64,000 nt of DNA from Actinomycetaceae bacterium (GCA_030537615.1 JAUNVP010000002.1:62001-126000); one strand, 5' to 3'; counted from the first letter of the stretch, positions 18,935 to 27,890 are shown. The notes: generated by a model from the sequence alone, not told the origin. Program-made: numbers and translations.

Positions 18935-19115
18935 AGCTTAATCAAGCAATTGGTGAAAATGCTTCTGAGCACGGCGGATTTCAGTGATACCGCGCCTCTA
19001 CGGGTAGTTTACGGTCTACCTTTTTGTCAATCCACGATTTTCCGGGCGAAATACTTCCACAAGTCAGCGCAATGTGCTTATGCTTGACCGATTCGTAATC
19101 TGTTGGAGCAACACA

Positions 19116-19865
19116 GTGACACCTCTTGAACCGGACAACGAGCCTGCACACAAGTGGCCGTTGAGAAACTATATAGCCGCGTGGAGTGTTCACGCCCTCA
19201 CCATGACCGGTGTTATTTGGCTTCTTTTCGCAGCTCATGCCCTCCACCACGGCCACTACAAAATGATGTGGATGTGGCTGGGGGTCTCTTTAATTGTCGA
19301 CACGATTGACGGCCCTCTCGCTCGTAAAGCACGAGTGATGGAGGTAGTCCCGTGGTTTTCCGGCACGATGATGGATAACGTCGTGGACTATATGACGTGG
19401 ACGCTTATGCCGACGCTGTTCATGCTCGATGCCCTTCCGCTTGGCCCCGGGGTGCTACCAGTCATCGCCGCTATTCTCGTCCTGTGCTCATCGATGTTCT
19501 GCTATGCCAACACGAAGATGAAGTCCTCCGACTGGTATTTCGTGGGCTTTCCCGCGGCGTGGAACATCATTGCCGTGGTGCTGTGGCTTTTCCAGTTTGG
19601 CGCCATTGTCAACTGGGTCGTTATCCTCATCTTCACAGTTCTCGCCCTCGTACCGTGGAAGTGGGTCCACCCATTCCGTGTTAAGCGGCTTCGTGCAATC
19701 AACGCGACAGCGGCAACGACGTGGGTTGCTACCACCGCGCTGTGGGTTGGTTTTTACCCGGAGGACCCTCACTGGATTATTGTTCCGTGGGGGCTAGCAG
19801 GCGCCTGGATCCTCGTTGCCGGTGCGGTGCGTACCTGGCGCGGCCGCCCCGATCACGTTGCTTAA
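19116..19865 (+). CDS. pcs: Phosphatidylcholine synthase-like CDP-alcohol phosphatidyltransferase
   Basis: This protein of about 249 residues has eight hydrophobic segments and the CDP-alcohol phosphotransferase core: VDTIDGPLARKARVMEVVPWFSG...MDNVVDY, with the D-x2-DG-x2-AR, G, D-x3-D residues in order. The surrounding pattern (DTKMKSSDWYFVGFPAAWN and PWKWVHPFRVKRLR) is that of bacterial Pcs, which joins choline to CDP-diacylglycerol in the membrane. I use the GTG start (VTPLEPDNE) because TTGGAG lies 8 bp upstream; an ATG at 19080 has no ribosome site. Specificity for choline rather than another alcohol is by resemblance only. Confidence 0.75.
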   Translation: MTPLEPDNEPAHKWPLRNYIAAWSVHALTMTGVIWLLFAAHALHHGHYKMMWMWLGVSLIVDTIDGPLARKARVMEVVPWFSGTMMDNVVDYMTWTLMPTLFMLDALPLGPGVLPVIAAILVLCSSMFCYANTKMKSSDWYFVGFPAAWNIIAVVLWLFQFGAIVNWVVILIFTVLALVPWKWVHPFRVKRLRAINATAATTWVATTALWVGFYPEDPHWIIVPWGLAGAWILVAGAVRTWRGRPDHVA

Positions 19866-19883
19866 TGGTTACACTGTGCTGTC

Positions 19884-19994
19884 CTAGTTGAGGACGAGAA
19901 ATAGGATCACCAACGCAATAAGCCCGGCGGTGACGGCAGCTCCAACCCACCGTAACTGGTTCGGTGACATGCCATCACCGTGCCTGGAGGCCAT
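19884..19994 (-). CDS. Tiny membrane peptide, 36 residues
   Basis: A short minus-strand frame encodes MASRHGDGMSPNQLRWVGAA followed by a hydrophobic helix ending in LFLVLN. It has a good Shine-Dalgarno (GAGGAG, 8 bp from ATG), one predicted membrane helix and its own stop. It sits between the pcs-like gene (converging) and the FtsX-type permease gene (diverging). A start at the internal Met9 would leave a 28-residue peptide that is almost all helix. Function unknown. Confidence 0.5.
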   Translation of the reverse strand: MASRHGDGMSPNQLRWVGAAVTAGLIALVILFLVLN

Positions 19995-20111
19995 GGGTTC
20001 ACTCTCCTCGAAGACAGACGCATCTAGTCATGCAATTTATCGCAGTTCTCTCCCCAATCAACTAGGTACGGACGCTAAGCTGAAAAGTAACCGCCCATCG
20101 AGAGAGTTTTT

Positions 20112-21200
20112 ATGTTCCTAGCCATCCGTGAAATCCGGCATTCTCCCGCTCGTTTCCTGCTCATCACCGCAGTTGTTTTCCTCGTCAGTTACCTGACTTA
20201 TTTTCTCACCGCTCTCGCATTCGGCCTCGCTTCGTCGTACACCGAAGCAATTGACCAGTGGGACGTGCGCACGGTGGTTCTGCAGTCCGACGCCAACGGA
20301 AACTCGCTCGCTTCACGCATTTCTCCCGACACTCTCGCTGAGATTGATGAGGACGATGGGCAACCGCTTCTGCTCATGCCGACGGTAATTAACCTTCCCG
20401 ATACCGCAGCTGGAGAAGATCCTCGGAAGAGTATTTTCGTGTTTGGACTCGACATGGACGGCCCCCTCGCCCCGGACTTGGCTGACGGACGCTTCCCCAC
20501 CGAAGGGCATGAGATTCTCCTCGATGGTGCACTGCGCTCACACGGCTTCGCGATCGGAGACACCATCAGACTTCCCGAATCCGAGACAACGTGGACGATT
20601 TGCGGCTTCACTACGGGCACCCGTTTCCAAGCCTCCCCCACTGTGCTGATGACTATTGATCAGTACCGTACGACGCTTTTGCCTGAGCTGATGCCGAATC
20701 CCGACGCACTCGGAGCCAACATCCTCGTCCTCCCGGGAATACCAGGCGATCCGACGAGCTACACCGATCGCGATCTTGAAGTGATTTCAATCGACGACTT
20801 CATCGGGGAGCTTCCCGGCTACAACGCTCAGGTATTGACATTCAGCTTGATGATCGGCTCCCTGATCGTCATCATTTCATTTGTCCTTGGTATCTTCGTC
20901 TACGTCCTCACCCTGCAAAAGAAGAACATCTTCGGCATCATGAAAGCGCAGGGCGTGCGCACGAGCTATATCGTGCTCTCTGGCGCTATGCAAACGCTTC
21001 TGCTGACGATGAGCGGCGTTGCACTCGGCATGGCACTCACCGTCACGACCGGAGTGTTTCTTCCGGAAACGGTTCCATTCCGTATCGAGCCCACCCTATA
21101 TGCCGCCGTCACGTCGGCGTTCGTCATCTTCACCCTGGTGGGCGGGCTGTTCCCCATCCGCACGATTTCGCGGATCGACCCGATTGAGGCGATTGGATAA
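20112..21200 (+). CDS. FtsX-like ABC transporter permease
   Basis: This 362-residue permease has one N-terminal membrane helix (about 15-40), a large extracytoplasmic domain (about 45-240) and three C-terminal helices (about 248-275, 295-320 and 335-355), the MacB/FtsX topology. The end of the gene overlaps the ATPase gene by one base (TAATG), so the pair is translated together. Such two-part exporters move lipids, peptides or antibiotics, or act as mechanotransmitters; the substrate is unknown. No separate binding or fusion protein is encoded beside it. Confidence 0.8.
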   Translation: MFLAIREIRHSPARFLLITAVVFLVSYLTYFLTALAFGLASSYTEAIDQWDVRTVVLQSDANGNSLASRISPDTLAEIDEDDGQPLLLMPTVINLPDTAAGEDPRKSIFVFGLDMDGPLAPDLADGRFPTEGHEILLDGALRSHGFAIGDTIRLPESETTWTICGFTTGTRFQASPTVLMTIDQYRTTLLPELMPNPDALGANILVLPGIPGDPTSYTDRDLEVISIDDFIGELPGYNAQVLTFSLMIGSLIVIISFVLGIFVYVLTLQKKNIFGIMKAQGVRTSYIVLSGAMQTLLLTMSGVALGMALTVTTGVFLPETVPFRIEPTLYAAVTSAFVIFTLVGGLFPIRTISRIDPIEAIG

Positions 21201-21868
21201 TGATTACTCTGCGGAAAGTACGTAAAACCTTCACGCAAGGTCGCGAGCAGATTCACGCCCTCAAGGACACTGATTTCACGGCGAATCGCGGGGAACTCGT
21301 CGCTATTATCGGGCCGTCCGGGTCCGGAAAATCGACTTTCCTCACCATTGTGGGTGGATTACAAACCCCGACCTCGGGGGAAGTGACGGTGGATGGGATT
21401 CGCATCGATGAGGCCAGTCCCAAGGAGCTGTCTCGGATCCGGTTCGAGAAGCTCGGATTCATTCTCCAAGCCTCCGCGCTCGTGCCGTTTTTGACGGTTG
21501 AGGAACAGTTGCAGCTCCATTTCAAAGTCGCTCGACAAACGATCGATCGGGGGAAACACCGCGCTCTGCTCGATGAACTCGGTCTCCTTGACCTGACGAA
21601 GAAGTACCCGGCTGACCTCTCCGGCGGTGAGCGCCAGCGGGTGGCTATCGCGACGGCACTGGTCCACGATCCCGATGTTATTCTCGCCGACGAACCGACC
21701 GCGTCCCTCGACACCGATCGGGCATTCGAAATCGTCACGATTTTGCGCGACCTCACTCATGAAAAGAACAAGACAACGATCATGGTGACTCACGATCAGC
21801 GCCTCCTCGACTACTGCGACCGAGTGTATGAGATTCGCGACGGAGTGCTGGCTGAGCAGCGCCCGTAG
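21200..21868 (+). CDS. ABC transporter ATPase (LolD/MacB type)
   Basis: This 222-residue ATPase has Walker A GPSGSGKST near residue 37, Q-loop ILQASALVPFLT, signature LSGGERQRVAIATAL near 138 and Walker B DPDVILADEPTASLDT, with the switch His in IMVTHDQRL. The short spacing and the ADEPTASLD variant place it in the LolD/MacB/FtsE group that pairs with FtsX-like permeases. It is translationally coupled to the permease upstream. It converges with the radical SAM gene, with 6 bp between stops. Confidence 0.88.
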   Translation: MITLRKVRKTFTQGREQIHALKDTDFTANRGELVAIIGPSGSGKSTFLTIVGGLQTPTSGEVTVDGIRIDEASPKELSRIRFEKLGFILQASALVPFLTVEEQLQLHFKVARQTIDRGKHRALLDELGLLDLTKKYPADLSGGERQRVAIATALVHDPDVILADEPTASLDTDRAFEIVTILRDLTHEKNKTTIMVTHDQRLLDYCDRVYEIRDGVLAEQRP

Positions 21869-21874
21869 AGGCGG

Positions 21875-23107
21875 CTACTCGCAGTTGGGTGGTAGGGGCT
21901 GGATCTCGTCGTTCCAGTAAGCGGGCATGGGGCCGTCGTACAGGGGTGGAACGTACAGACATGTCGGGTCAGAGGCGAGCGGATCGTGTGTAAGCGCATA
22001 GGCGGTTGAGCGCGAGCCGCCGCAGAAGTGGTTATACCCGCATGCTCCACACTTGCCTTCGAAGGAGGAGGGCGTGCGCAATGCTTGCATGACGGGCGTA
22101 TCTCGGTACAGTTCAGCAAATGGAGTGTCTTTAATCGAGCCGACGTGAATGGGGAGGAAACCCGACGGGTAGACGTCCCCGACGTGGTCGATGAAGGCGA
22201 ATCCTGAGCCGGAGTTGATTGCCAGCGGGGTGCGCGGAGGCCGCGGTTTAGACGGGTATTCACCGAGGAGTCGCACCGTTTCACGCGACAACCAGTGGTA
22301 GAGCTCGCCGTGCGCGACGGACTTTGCGTCCGGGTCCTGTGCCTGTTTCGCTCGCTGGAAAGCGACTCGCCGGTACTGCGGGGCTTCGGTGGTCTTAATC
22401 GCGATGCGGTCGGATACGTCATGTAACCAGTGGAGGACGTCTTCGCGCTCTCGTGGACTCATTGCTGCCAACTGGGCGCCGCGACCCGTGGGCACGAGGA
22501 AGAAGATGTACCACATGAACGCATCGAGTTCGATTGCCTTGGCCAGCATGCGGGGAGCTTCGTGGATGTTATCGCGGGTCAAAGTCGTGTTGATTTGTAA
22601 CCGGAATCCGACCTCGTTGATGAGCTGGGTGGCTTTCACGGTCTGATCAAACGTTCCTGGGATTCCTCGGAATGCATCATGCGTCTCAGCGGTCGCCCCG
22701 TCCATTGACACGCTCATAGCTCTGCCACCGGCTTCTTTGAGGGCGATCAGGCGCTCTTTCGTGAACAGCGGAGTAACCGATGGGGAAATCGACATCGACA
22801 GTCCGAGATTCGTTCCATATTCGACGAGCTCGACGAGGTCGTCGCGTTCGAAGCAATCTCCGCCGGTGAGGACGACGAGCGGACGCGGCGGTTCGTAGGC
22901 GGCGAGCTGTCTCAACAAGTCTTTGCCTTCGTCGGTGGTGAGCTGACCGGGCGCCGCGTCACGTTGGGCCTCGGCGCGGCAATGCTTGCACACGAGGGCG
23001 CAGGCGCGCGTCACTTCCCAAATGACGATAAATGGTTTTTGAGACAAATCATGGCGGATTTCACGCACCACCGGATGACGGCGCGCATGCGAGTGGGGGT
23101 GTGGCAC
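21875..23107 (-). CDS. Radical SAM/SPASM protein (TIGR04053-like)
   Basis: This 410-residue radical SAM enzyme has the [4Fe-4S] motif CALVCKHC (CxxxCxxC) near residue 36, VLTGGDCFERDDL near 78, SVSMDGATAETHDAFRGIPGTF near 135, and a C-terminal SPASM-like Cys cluster (CGACGYNHFCGGSRSTAY and a later Cys). The pattern matches the TIGR04053 group, related to AhbC/AhbD haem-modifying enzymes. The product is unknown. The start is GTG with GGAGG 7 bp upstream. Its His-rich start (PHPHSHARRH) is notable. It is not obviously linked in function to its neighbours. Confidence 0.82.
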   Translation of the reverse strand: MPHPHSHARRHPVVREIRHDLSQKPFIVIWEVTRACALVCKHCRAEAQRDAAPGQLTTDEGKDLLRQLAAYEPPRPLVVLTGGDCFERDDLVELVEYGTNLGLSMSISPSVTPLFTKERLIALKEAGGRAMSVSMDGATAETHDAFRGIPGTFDQTVKATQLINEVGFRLQINTTLTRDNIHEAPRMLAKAIELDAFMWYIFFLVPTGRGAQLAAMSPREREDVLHWLHDVSDRIAIKTTEAPQYRRVAFQRAKQAQDPDAKSVAHGELYHWLSRETVRLLGEYPSKPRPPRTPLAINSGSGFAFIDHVGDVYPSGFLPIHVGSIKDTPFAELYRDTPVMQALRTPSSFEGKCGACGYNHFCGGSRSTAYALTHDPLASDPTCLYVPPLYDGPMPAYWNDEIQPLPPNCE

Positions 23108-23365
23108 GGCTATACCTCCAATTTGTATCTTTGAGTTTACCCACCCGCGAGCGCCTATTCGTCGTTGCCTGCTTCAAGTCGGTGCAAGTTAGGGGGAAGG
23201 TCAAACGCTGATTCAATGGTGAGCTCACGGAAGACGGCCGCTCAAAACTCGATCAACCGGCAGAAACACGGTATGGCTTCTCCTCATAAGTCATTGAAAT
23301 GTCGATGGTCTGACCTAGAGAGACACGGTGCGGCAGGTAGTCTCACGATTGCAGTATTCGCACCG
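23108..23365. other. Non-coding gap with a possible gene remnant
   Basis: About 260 bp between the radical SAM gene and the helicase. On the minus strand, a stretch reading AAVFRELTIESAFDLPPNLH, then about eight further residues and a stop, looks protein-like but has a stop directly upstream and no start. A GAGGAG box followed by a 14-codon frame lies further up. This may be a decayed gene or chance; nothing else is seen. Confidence 0.25.
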
Positions 23366-25654
23366 TTAATGTCCGGCCCAAGCGAGAAATTCCGCCGCTG
23401 AATACACGGGTTTGCCCCACTTGGCAGCATTTTTCGCTTTGCCCGACATGGTTGTGACATCGGCGGCAATGAGGGCATCGCACCGCGTTTTCGTCACGTT
23501 CGACACCGGGGTGAGGCCGCTTTGGCGGGCGACTTTCTCCATATCGTTGCGCTCCCAGCACTCTCCTTGATAATCGACCGTGCCGGTAAAGCACACCCTG
23601 GTGCCTTCAGTCAGTGCCTGGTCGATGGGGACTTGCGATTGAGCGGACTCGAACTCGACCTTCACCCCAAAGTGGTCGTTGAACGCACTGAGGATTTCTT
23701 CCGTGCGCGGTGCCAGTCGCTGGCCACGCAGCTTTTCGGAAAGGGTGGCGGCGATGACGTGTTCATCCCCATCCGGTTCGGGGAGCACGCCCTCGCCCAC
23801 CCACAGGCGCGACAGCGCAACGCTCGCCGCATGAGAATCGGCGCCCAGAGTTTCGAGATGACGGGTAAGAAAATAGGCGTGACGTGGTTCTTCAACCGGC
23901 TCATAGGGCACGGCCCATCCATCTGTTGTCAGGCGCGCAAAAGCTCCGCGCAAGGACCGCGCCCGCGCGCGAACGTCACTTCCGCTTTGTTCCTCCCTTT
24001 CGCCCGCCGTGAGGTCAGCCAGATCGAGACTAATGAAGTTTTCAAACGGGGCGATAATCCCATGGCGCTTGAGCTCAGTATCGAGCACTCCGACAGCACT
24101 ATCACCGTCGAGAGCAATGATGGCGTGTCCGGCAATACGTTCTTCGATCACCGGCCACAGTTGCGCCAAGGTGGGGGCGAGTTGCAGATCCGCGGCCGAC
24201 AGGCCGTACCTCGTGGCTGCGTCACCAATATCGCGGGTTGGATTAACCAGTGAGGTGAACACTGATCCGTCCTCAAACTCGATCGCAATTTCAATAGGGC
24301 GAATGAATCCATCGGCCTCTCCGACCACCAAAGAGGAGAGCACGCAGGTTTGTTTCGTGCGGGTGTGCGCTGTTTCAGCGAGAAAACGGCGCACCCGGTA
24401 GTCGATTTTGACGTGGCGCGGCTCCACCTGACGTTTGAGAACGAGGCCGTCGAGCGACACGCACCTCGACAGAGCAACATACAGTTGACCGGTAGCGAAG
24501 GTGCCGCCAGTGAGATCGATAACCGCACGCTCCAGGGTTTGCCCCTGCGACTTGTGAATCGTAATAGCCCACGCGAGCTTGAACGGAAGCTGTCGGAATG
24601 TGCCGATCACCTCGTGGGAGAGGCTACCTCCAGAAATAATAGGGCGGGTGATTTCCCAAGTGTGTGGCTCGATTGTCACCGTGCTGCCGTCTCTCAATTC
24701 AGCCGTCACCAAATAGTCGCCGTCATCCATCTCAACATCGGTAATGCGACCGATTGAACCGTTGACCCATCGGTCTGCCGGATCATTGTTGAGGAGCATG
24801 ATCTGGGCGCCGACCTTAAAAGTCAGTTCATCGGCCGTGGGCGCATCGAATGCGTCGCCGGTTCCGGTGCGCTCAGCGACCGAGCAGAATTCTTCGCCCT
24901 CGAGAAGGGCTAACTGCTGTTTATTGCGGGAGTGGGCGATCCGGTTTGTGCCCGCAAGCGTGAGCCAAAACTCGCCCTCCGGTGTAACAAAATCAGCGTT
25001 AGTTTGCCGGTTGAGCCGACGGTTAATCGCGGTTGTCATGCGACCGTCGCGAATGGCGTTAAGCATGTCGGTCAGCGCCGCATCGCCAAGTTGGCGGAAG
25101 ACTTTGGTCAGCTGCACAGTGGGAAACTCCGCGCGTTCATAGGCGTTAGCGGAGAAGAAATAGGGTGAGTCGTAGACGGTGCGGAAGTATTCGGCCTCGC
25201 TCTCCACCACCACCGGAGGAAGTTGGTAGAGATCGCCGACAAGCACTACCTGGACGCCGCCGAAAGGCTTGGTCGGATCCGGCCCATAGCGTTCAAGTGC
25301 GGCAACAACACAGTCAAACAGGTCGGCGCGCACCATCGACACCTCGTCGATTATGAGAGTGTCGAGTTTACCGATTGTGCGACTAAATCTGCCCGGCTTG
25401 ACGCGACCGGCGCGAATATCGTCTGGGGTGACACCGACGGGGAATGAGAACAATCGGTGGAGGGTGTATCCATCGACATTGAGTGCGGCAATGCCGGTTG
25501 GTGCGGCGACAATAACGTTGCGGCCTGTACCCTCCATGTAGTGCCGAATGAGGGTCGATTTACCGGTTCCGGCCTTGCCCGTGAGGAAAAGATTGTGCCC
25601 GTCGTTAAGGAGCTCGAGGGCGCGGCGAAACTCTGCGGTAAGTTCGATGGACAT
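23366..25654 (-). CDS. PIF1-like helicase with nuclease-like middle and C-terminal BRCT
   Basis: This 762-residue protein has an N-terminal superfamily 1 helicase of the PIF1/RecD type: Walker A GKAGTGKST at 26-34, TGIAALNVDGYTLHRLF, Walker B LIIDEVSMV near 100, GDLYQLPPVV, and the C-terminal helicase motif AWAITIHKSQGQTLERAVID with VALSRC near 390. After about residue 430 comes a DnaQ-like stretch (IEIAIEFEDGS, NPTRDIGDAATRYG, APTLAQLWPVIEERIAGHAIIALD) in which the usual first DxE pair is not intact. A BRCT domain (VCFTGTVD onward, about 685-762) closes the protein. It probably acts in DNA repair. The gene stands alone, divergent from fic. Confidence 0.85.
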   Translation of the reverse strand: MSIELTAEFRRALELLNDGHNLFLTGKAGTGKSTLIRHYMEGTGRNVIVAAPTGIAALNVDGYTLHRLFSFPVGVTPDDIRAGRVKPGRFSRTIGKLDTLIIDEVSMVRADLFDCVVAALERYGPDPTKPFGGVQVVLVGDLYQLPPVVVESEAEYFRTVYDSPYFFSANAYERAEFPTVQLTKVFRQLGDAALTDMLNAIRDGRMTTAINRRLNRQTNADFVTPEGEFWLTLAGTNRIAHSRNKQQLALLEGEEFCSVAERTGTGDAFDAPTADELTFKVGAQIMLLNNDPADRWVNGSIGRITDVEMDDGDYLVTAELRDGSTVTIEPHTWEITRPIISGGSLSHEVIGTFRQLPFKLAWAITIHKSQGQTLERAVIDLTGGTFATGQLYVALSRCVSLDGLVLKRQVEPRHVKIDYRVRRFLAETAHTRTKQTCVLSSLVVGEADGFIRPIEIAIEFEDGSVFTSLVNPTRDIGDAATRYGLSAADLQLAPTLAQLWPVIEERIAGHAIIALDGDSAVGVLDTELKRHGIIAPFENFISLDLADLTAGEREEQSGSDVRARARSLRGAFARLTTDGWAVPYEPVEEPRHAYFLTRHLETLGADSHAASVALSRLWVGEGVLPEPDGDEHVIAATLSEKLRGQRLAPRTEEILSAFNDHFGVKVEFESAQSQVPIDQALTEGTRVCFTGTVDYQGECWERNDMEKVARQSGLTPVSNVTKTRCDALIAADVTTMSGKAKNAAKWGKPVYSAAEFLAWAGH

Positions 25655-25682
25655 GGCTCTAGTATGGCGTATCTGTTATCAG

Positions 25683-25703
25683 ACAGGATAAGAGTTATCC
25701 TGT
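25683..25703. promoter_or_regulatory. Palindromic box 1 upstream of fic
   Basis: Perfect inverted repeat ACAGGATAA-GAG-TTATCCTGT, 9-bp arms with a 3-bp spacer. The same core recurs at 25725 and, imperfectly, at 25762. The geometry suits a dimeric regulator. Confidence 0.6.
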
Positions 25704-25724
25704 TGACTTCCTGTGGATAACTTT

Positions 25725-25741
25725 AGGATAAGAGTTATCCT
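25725..25741. promoter_or_regulatory. Palindromic box 2 upstream of fic
   Basis: AGGATAA-GAG-TTATCCT, 7-bp arms with the same GAG spacer as box 1. Centre-to-centre distance to box 1 is 40 bp, close to four helical turns. Confidence 0.6.
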
Positions 25742-25761
25742 GTAGTGTATTCTGTGCATTA

Positions 25762-25784
25762 ATTAGAATAAGACTTATCCTAAT
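25762..25784. promoter_or_regulatory. Palindromic box 3 upstream of fic
   Basis: ATTAGAATAA-GAC-TTATCCTAAT, 10-bp arms with one mismatch. Centre-to-centre distance to box 2 is 40 bp, so all three boxes lie on one face of the helix. Confidence 0.55.
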
Positions 25785-25835
25785 TAATCCAATCCACGTG
25801 AAACATTACGCTCACCAACTATGAAAGAGTCCGCC

Positions 25836-27128
25836 ATGGGAGCCTACGAATCTCTTCACTGGGAAGGAAATCTTGGAGCGCCCTCCACACGGGATCGCCA
25901 AAGCGGACCATTTCGCGCCTACCTGCCAGACATTGTTAGTGGCACCATCGCAATTTCCCCTGAAATATCCGCTAAAGCCGCCAGTTGCGAACAAAAACTT
26001 AGAGCCGTTTCGCAAGGGTACGAAACCACCGGCCTCGAAGCCATCGCTCGACTCATACTAAGAAGTGAAGCGGTGGCCTCCTCAAAAATCGAGGGTCTCC
26101 AGGTGGGAGCAAAGCAATTAGCGATAGCGGAACTAATGTCCGATGACTCGCTTGATGCACACTCCGGGCGATCGACAGCCCGCGACATCATCAATAATAT
26201 TCGCGCATTAGCGTTTGCCACGACACAGTTGAGCAAGCTGTCTCATACGAGTATTACTGACTTGGAGGACATTCAACGCACTCTGGTCGAGCAAGCAAGT
26301 TTGCAGGGTATTCGCACCCACCAGAACTGGGTCGGGGGTAGTAGTTATCACCCCCTTGATGCAGATTTCGTTCCCCCGCCGGCCGCGACTATCGATAATC
26401 TGCTCACCGACCTCCTGCAGTATCTCGATGGCGCAGAACACGGCGCGCTCATACAAGCGGGCATTGTTCACGCGCAGTTTGAAACCATCCATCCGTTTCC
26501 CGACGGTAATGGGCGGCTGGGTCGCGCCCTGATACACACGGTGCTCATGCGCCGCGGCCTCCAAAAGGCTGCTTTCATGCCAATCTCGGTTGCCCTCCAC
26601 ACACGATCGAACGAATACGTAAGTGGTCTTACCGCATTCCGGCATCTTGCCTCGGCTGGAACTCGTGAAGCGCGAGATGGTATTAACTACTGGCTCGATG
26701 TTTTTCTTGCGGCATGCGATGTAGCTCTGACCCACGGCGAACTCATGCTGGGGGATATCCGAGAGTTGACTCGGCAGTGGAAAGAACAGCACGAAGAGCA
26801 TTACGGGAGGACGCACACTCGCCGGATTCGCAGTGATGCAGCCAGCGTAAGGCTGCGAAACGGACTCGTTGAGCGGCCGATCTTTACTATTGATTCCGCA
26901 AGAGAGTACTTGGCCGTCAACGATCAAAGCACGAGAAACGCTATTTCTGAACTCGAGGATGCCGGGATTATTCGTCGGATCAATATTGGCCCCGGATTAC
27001 ACGGCTGGTATCAGCCTGAGTTATTCGACCTCATCAATGAAGGCGAACGCGCGCTCGCATCAACGCAGTGGAATACCGTCCTGTCACCTCCACGCAGAGC
27101 AGTGCCCGCGCCGACGACGAAACTCTAG
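25836..27128 (+). CDS. Fic-domain protein with inhibitory motif and C-terminal winged helix
   Basis: This protein of about 430 residues has a Fic core with active-site loop HPFPDGNGRLGR (His219), which in active enzymes transfers AMP to a target protein. An N-terminal inhibitory helix is visible with S82-x3-E86-G87 (SSKIEG), the class II arrangement that blocks ATP until relieved. The C-terminal part (about 330-410) resembles a winged helix (YLAVNDQSTRNAISELEDAGIIRRI), common in this group and suggestive of DNA binding or autoregulation. A start 15 bp upstream is possible; neither has a strong ribosome site. No toxin-antitoxin partner gene is adjacent. Three palindromic boxes lie in its promoter region. 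Confidence 0.85.
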   Translation: MGAYESLHWEGNLGAPSTRDRQSGPFRAYLPDIVSGTIAISPEISAKAASCEQKLRAVSQGYETTGLEAIARLILRSEAVASSKIEGLQVGAKQLAIAELMSDDSLDAHSGRSTARDIINNIRALAFATTQLSKLSHTSITDLEDIQRTLVEQASLQGIRTHQNWVGGSSYHPLDADFVPPPAATIDNLLTDLLQYLDGAEHGALIQAGIVHAQFETIHPFPDGNGRLGRALIHTVLMRRGLQKAAFMPISVALHTRSNEYVSGLTAFRHLASAGTREARDGINYWLDVFLAACDVALTHGELMLGDIRELTRQWKEQHEEHYGRTHTRRIRSDAASVRLRNGLVERPIFTIDSAREYLAVNDQSTRNAISELEDAGIIRRINIGPGLHGWYQPELFDLINEGERALASTQWNTVLSPPRRAVPAPTTKL

Positions 27129-27164
27129 TCGAAGTGGTTTTCACCTATCCATTACACTGCTGAG

Positions 27165-27753
27165 GTGGATAAACGCTTCATTCGACTGTGGTTGTCATCC
27201 ACTAGTTCTGGGATTGCGGTGTGGGCGTTGCCGTTTATCCTCGGTCTGGGGGTGGCGCATGACTTGTGGAGTGCCTCCACTCTCGGCTGGATTCTCGGAG
27301 TGAGAACCGCTGGTTTCGTTATTGCCGTCCCCATTGATGGAGTACTAGCCGATCAGATGTCTCGCTCGCGGGTGACTTTCCTATCCGGCACGCTGGCCAC
27401 AATCGCCACGGTTATGCTCGCTCTCGCCCTCCCCCATTCGGTTTTCGGTGCGGGTGCCGTGGCCTCTTCGTCGGACTAAGTCAGGGATCGGTATCGAATT
27501 TTTCAATGTGCCGTGGTTTACCGCGATTCAGCGCGAAGTCCCCGCCGACATGGTGGCGCGAATATCCTCGGTGGACTTCATGGTTTCCTATGGGCTGGCC
27601 CCCGTTAGGCTCGCCGTCCTCGCCCCCGCCATCACTACCTTCGGTATGACGGCGGCATTGGTAACCTGCGCCCTGATGTGCATTGCCGCGACGGCAGTCG
27701 CCATGCTCCCAACAGCCAGCCGGACGTTCCACACCCCGGCGGTATCACCGTAG
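27165..27753 (+). pseudogene. Decayed MFS transporter
   Basis: Two overlapping frames encode parts of one major-facilitator protein. The first (27165-27479) carries helices 1-3 (FIRLWLSSTSSGIAVWALPF, then the helix 2-3 loop ADQMSRSR) and ends at a premature stop. The second, in another frame from about 27480, carries a late segment (FNVPWFTAIQREVPADMVARISSVDFM) and two last helices. The middle of the transporter, several helices, is missing. A frameshift plus internal deletion therefore inactivates it. The intact family members are drug/siderophore-type exporters of about 400 residues. Confidence 0.75.
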
Positions 27754-27837
27754 GCTCTGCTTAACAGACGCAGGCTCTCCCCAGCGGGCGTAGGCTCTGC
27801 CTAACCGCACCCAAATTCGCAAGACAGAGCCTACGCC
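27750..27837. repeat. Intergenic GTAGGCTCTG repeat element, copy 2
   Basis: Contains GTAGGCTCTGCTTA near its start and then a perfect 13-bp stem (GGCGTAGGCTCTG at 27787-27799, CAGAGCCTACGCC at 27825-27837) with a 25-nt loop. The loop (CCGCACCCAAATTCGC) resembles the loop of the copy near 38.8 kb. It lies between the decayed MFS gene and the end of the nickel/peptide ABC operon. Confidence 0.65.
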
Positions 27838-27890
27838 TGAGCACCTAAGCCACAGCACCGCCGCCACAGCACCCCGCACCCCAAACCCCA

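Noticed and set aside
23157..23300. Peptide precursor or gene next to the radical SAM enzyme
   Set aside because: The protein-like stretch has a stop just upstream and no start, and the short frame with a good ribosome site has only 14 codons and no Cys, Gly-rich or core-peptide pattern. Kept only as a possible remnant.
25836..27128. Fic/Doc toxin-antitoxin pair
   Set aside because: There is no small antitoxin gene beside it; the inhibitory helix is inside the same protein, as in class II Fic proteins.
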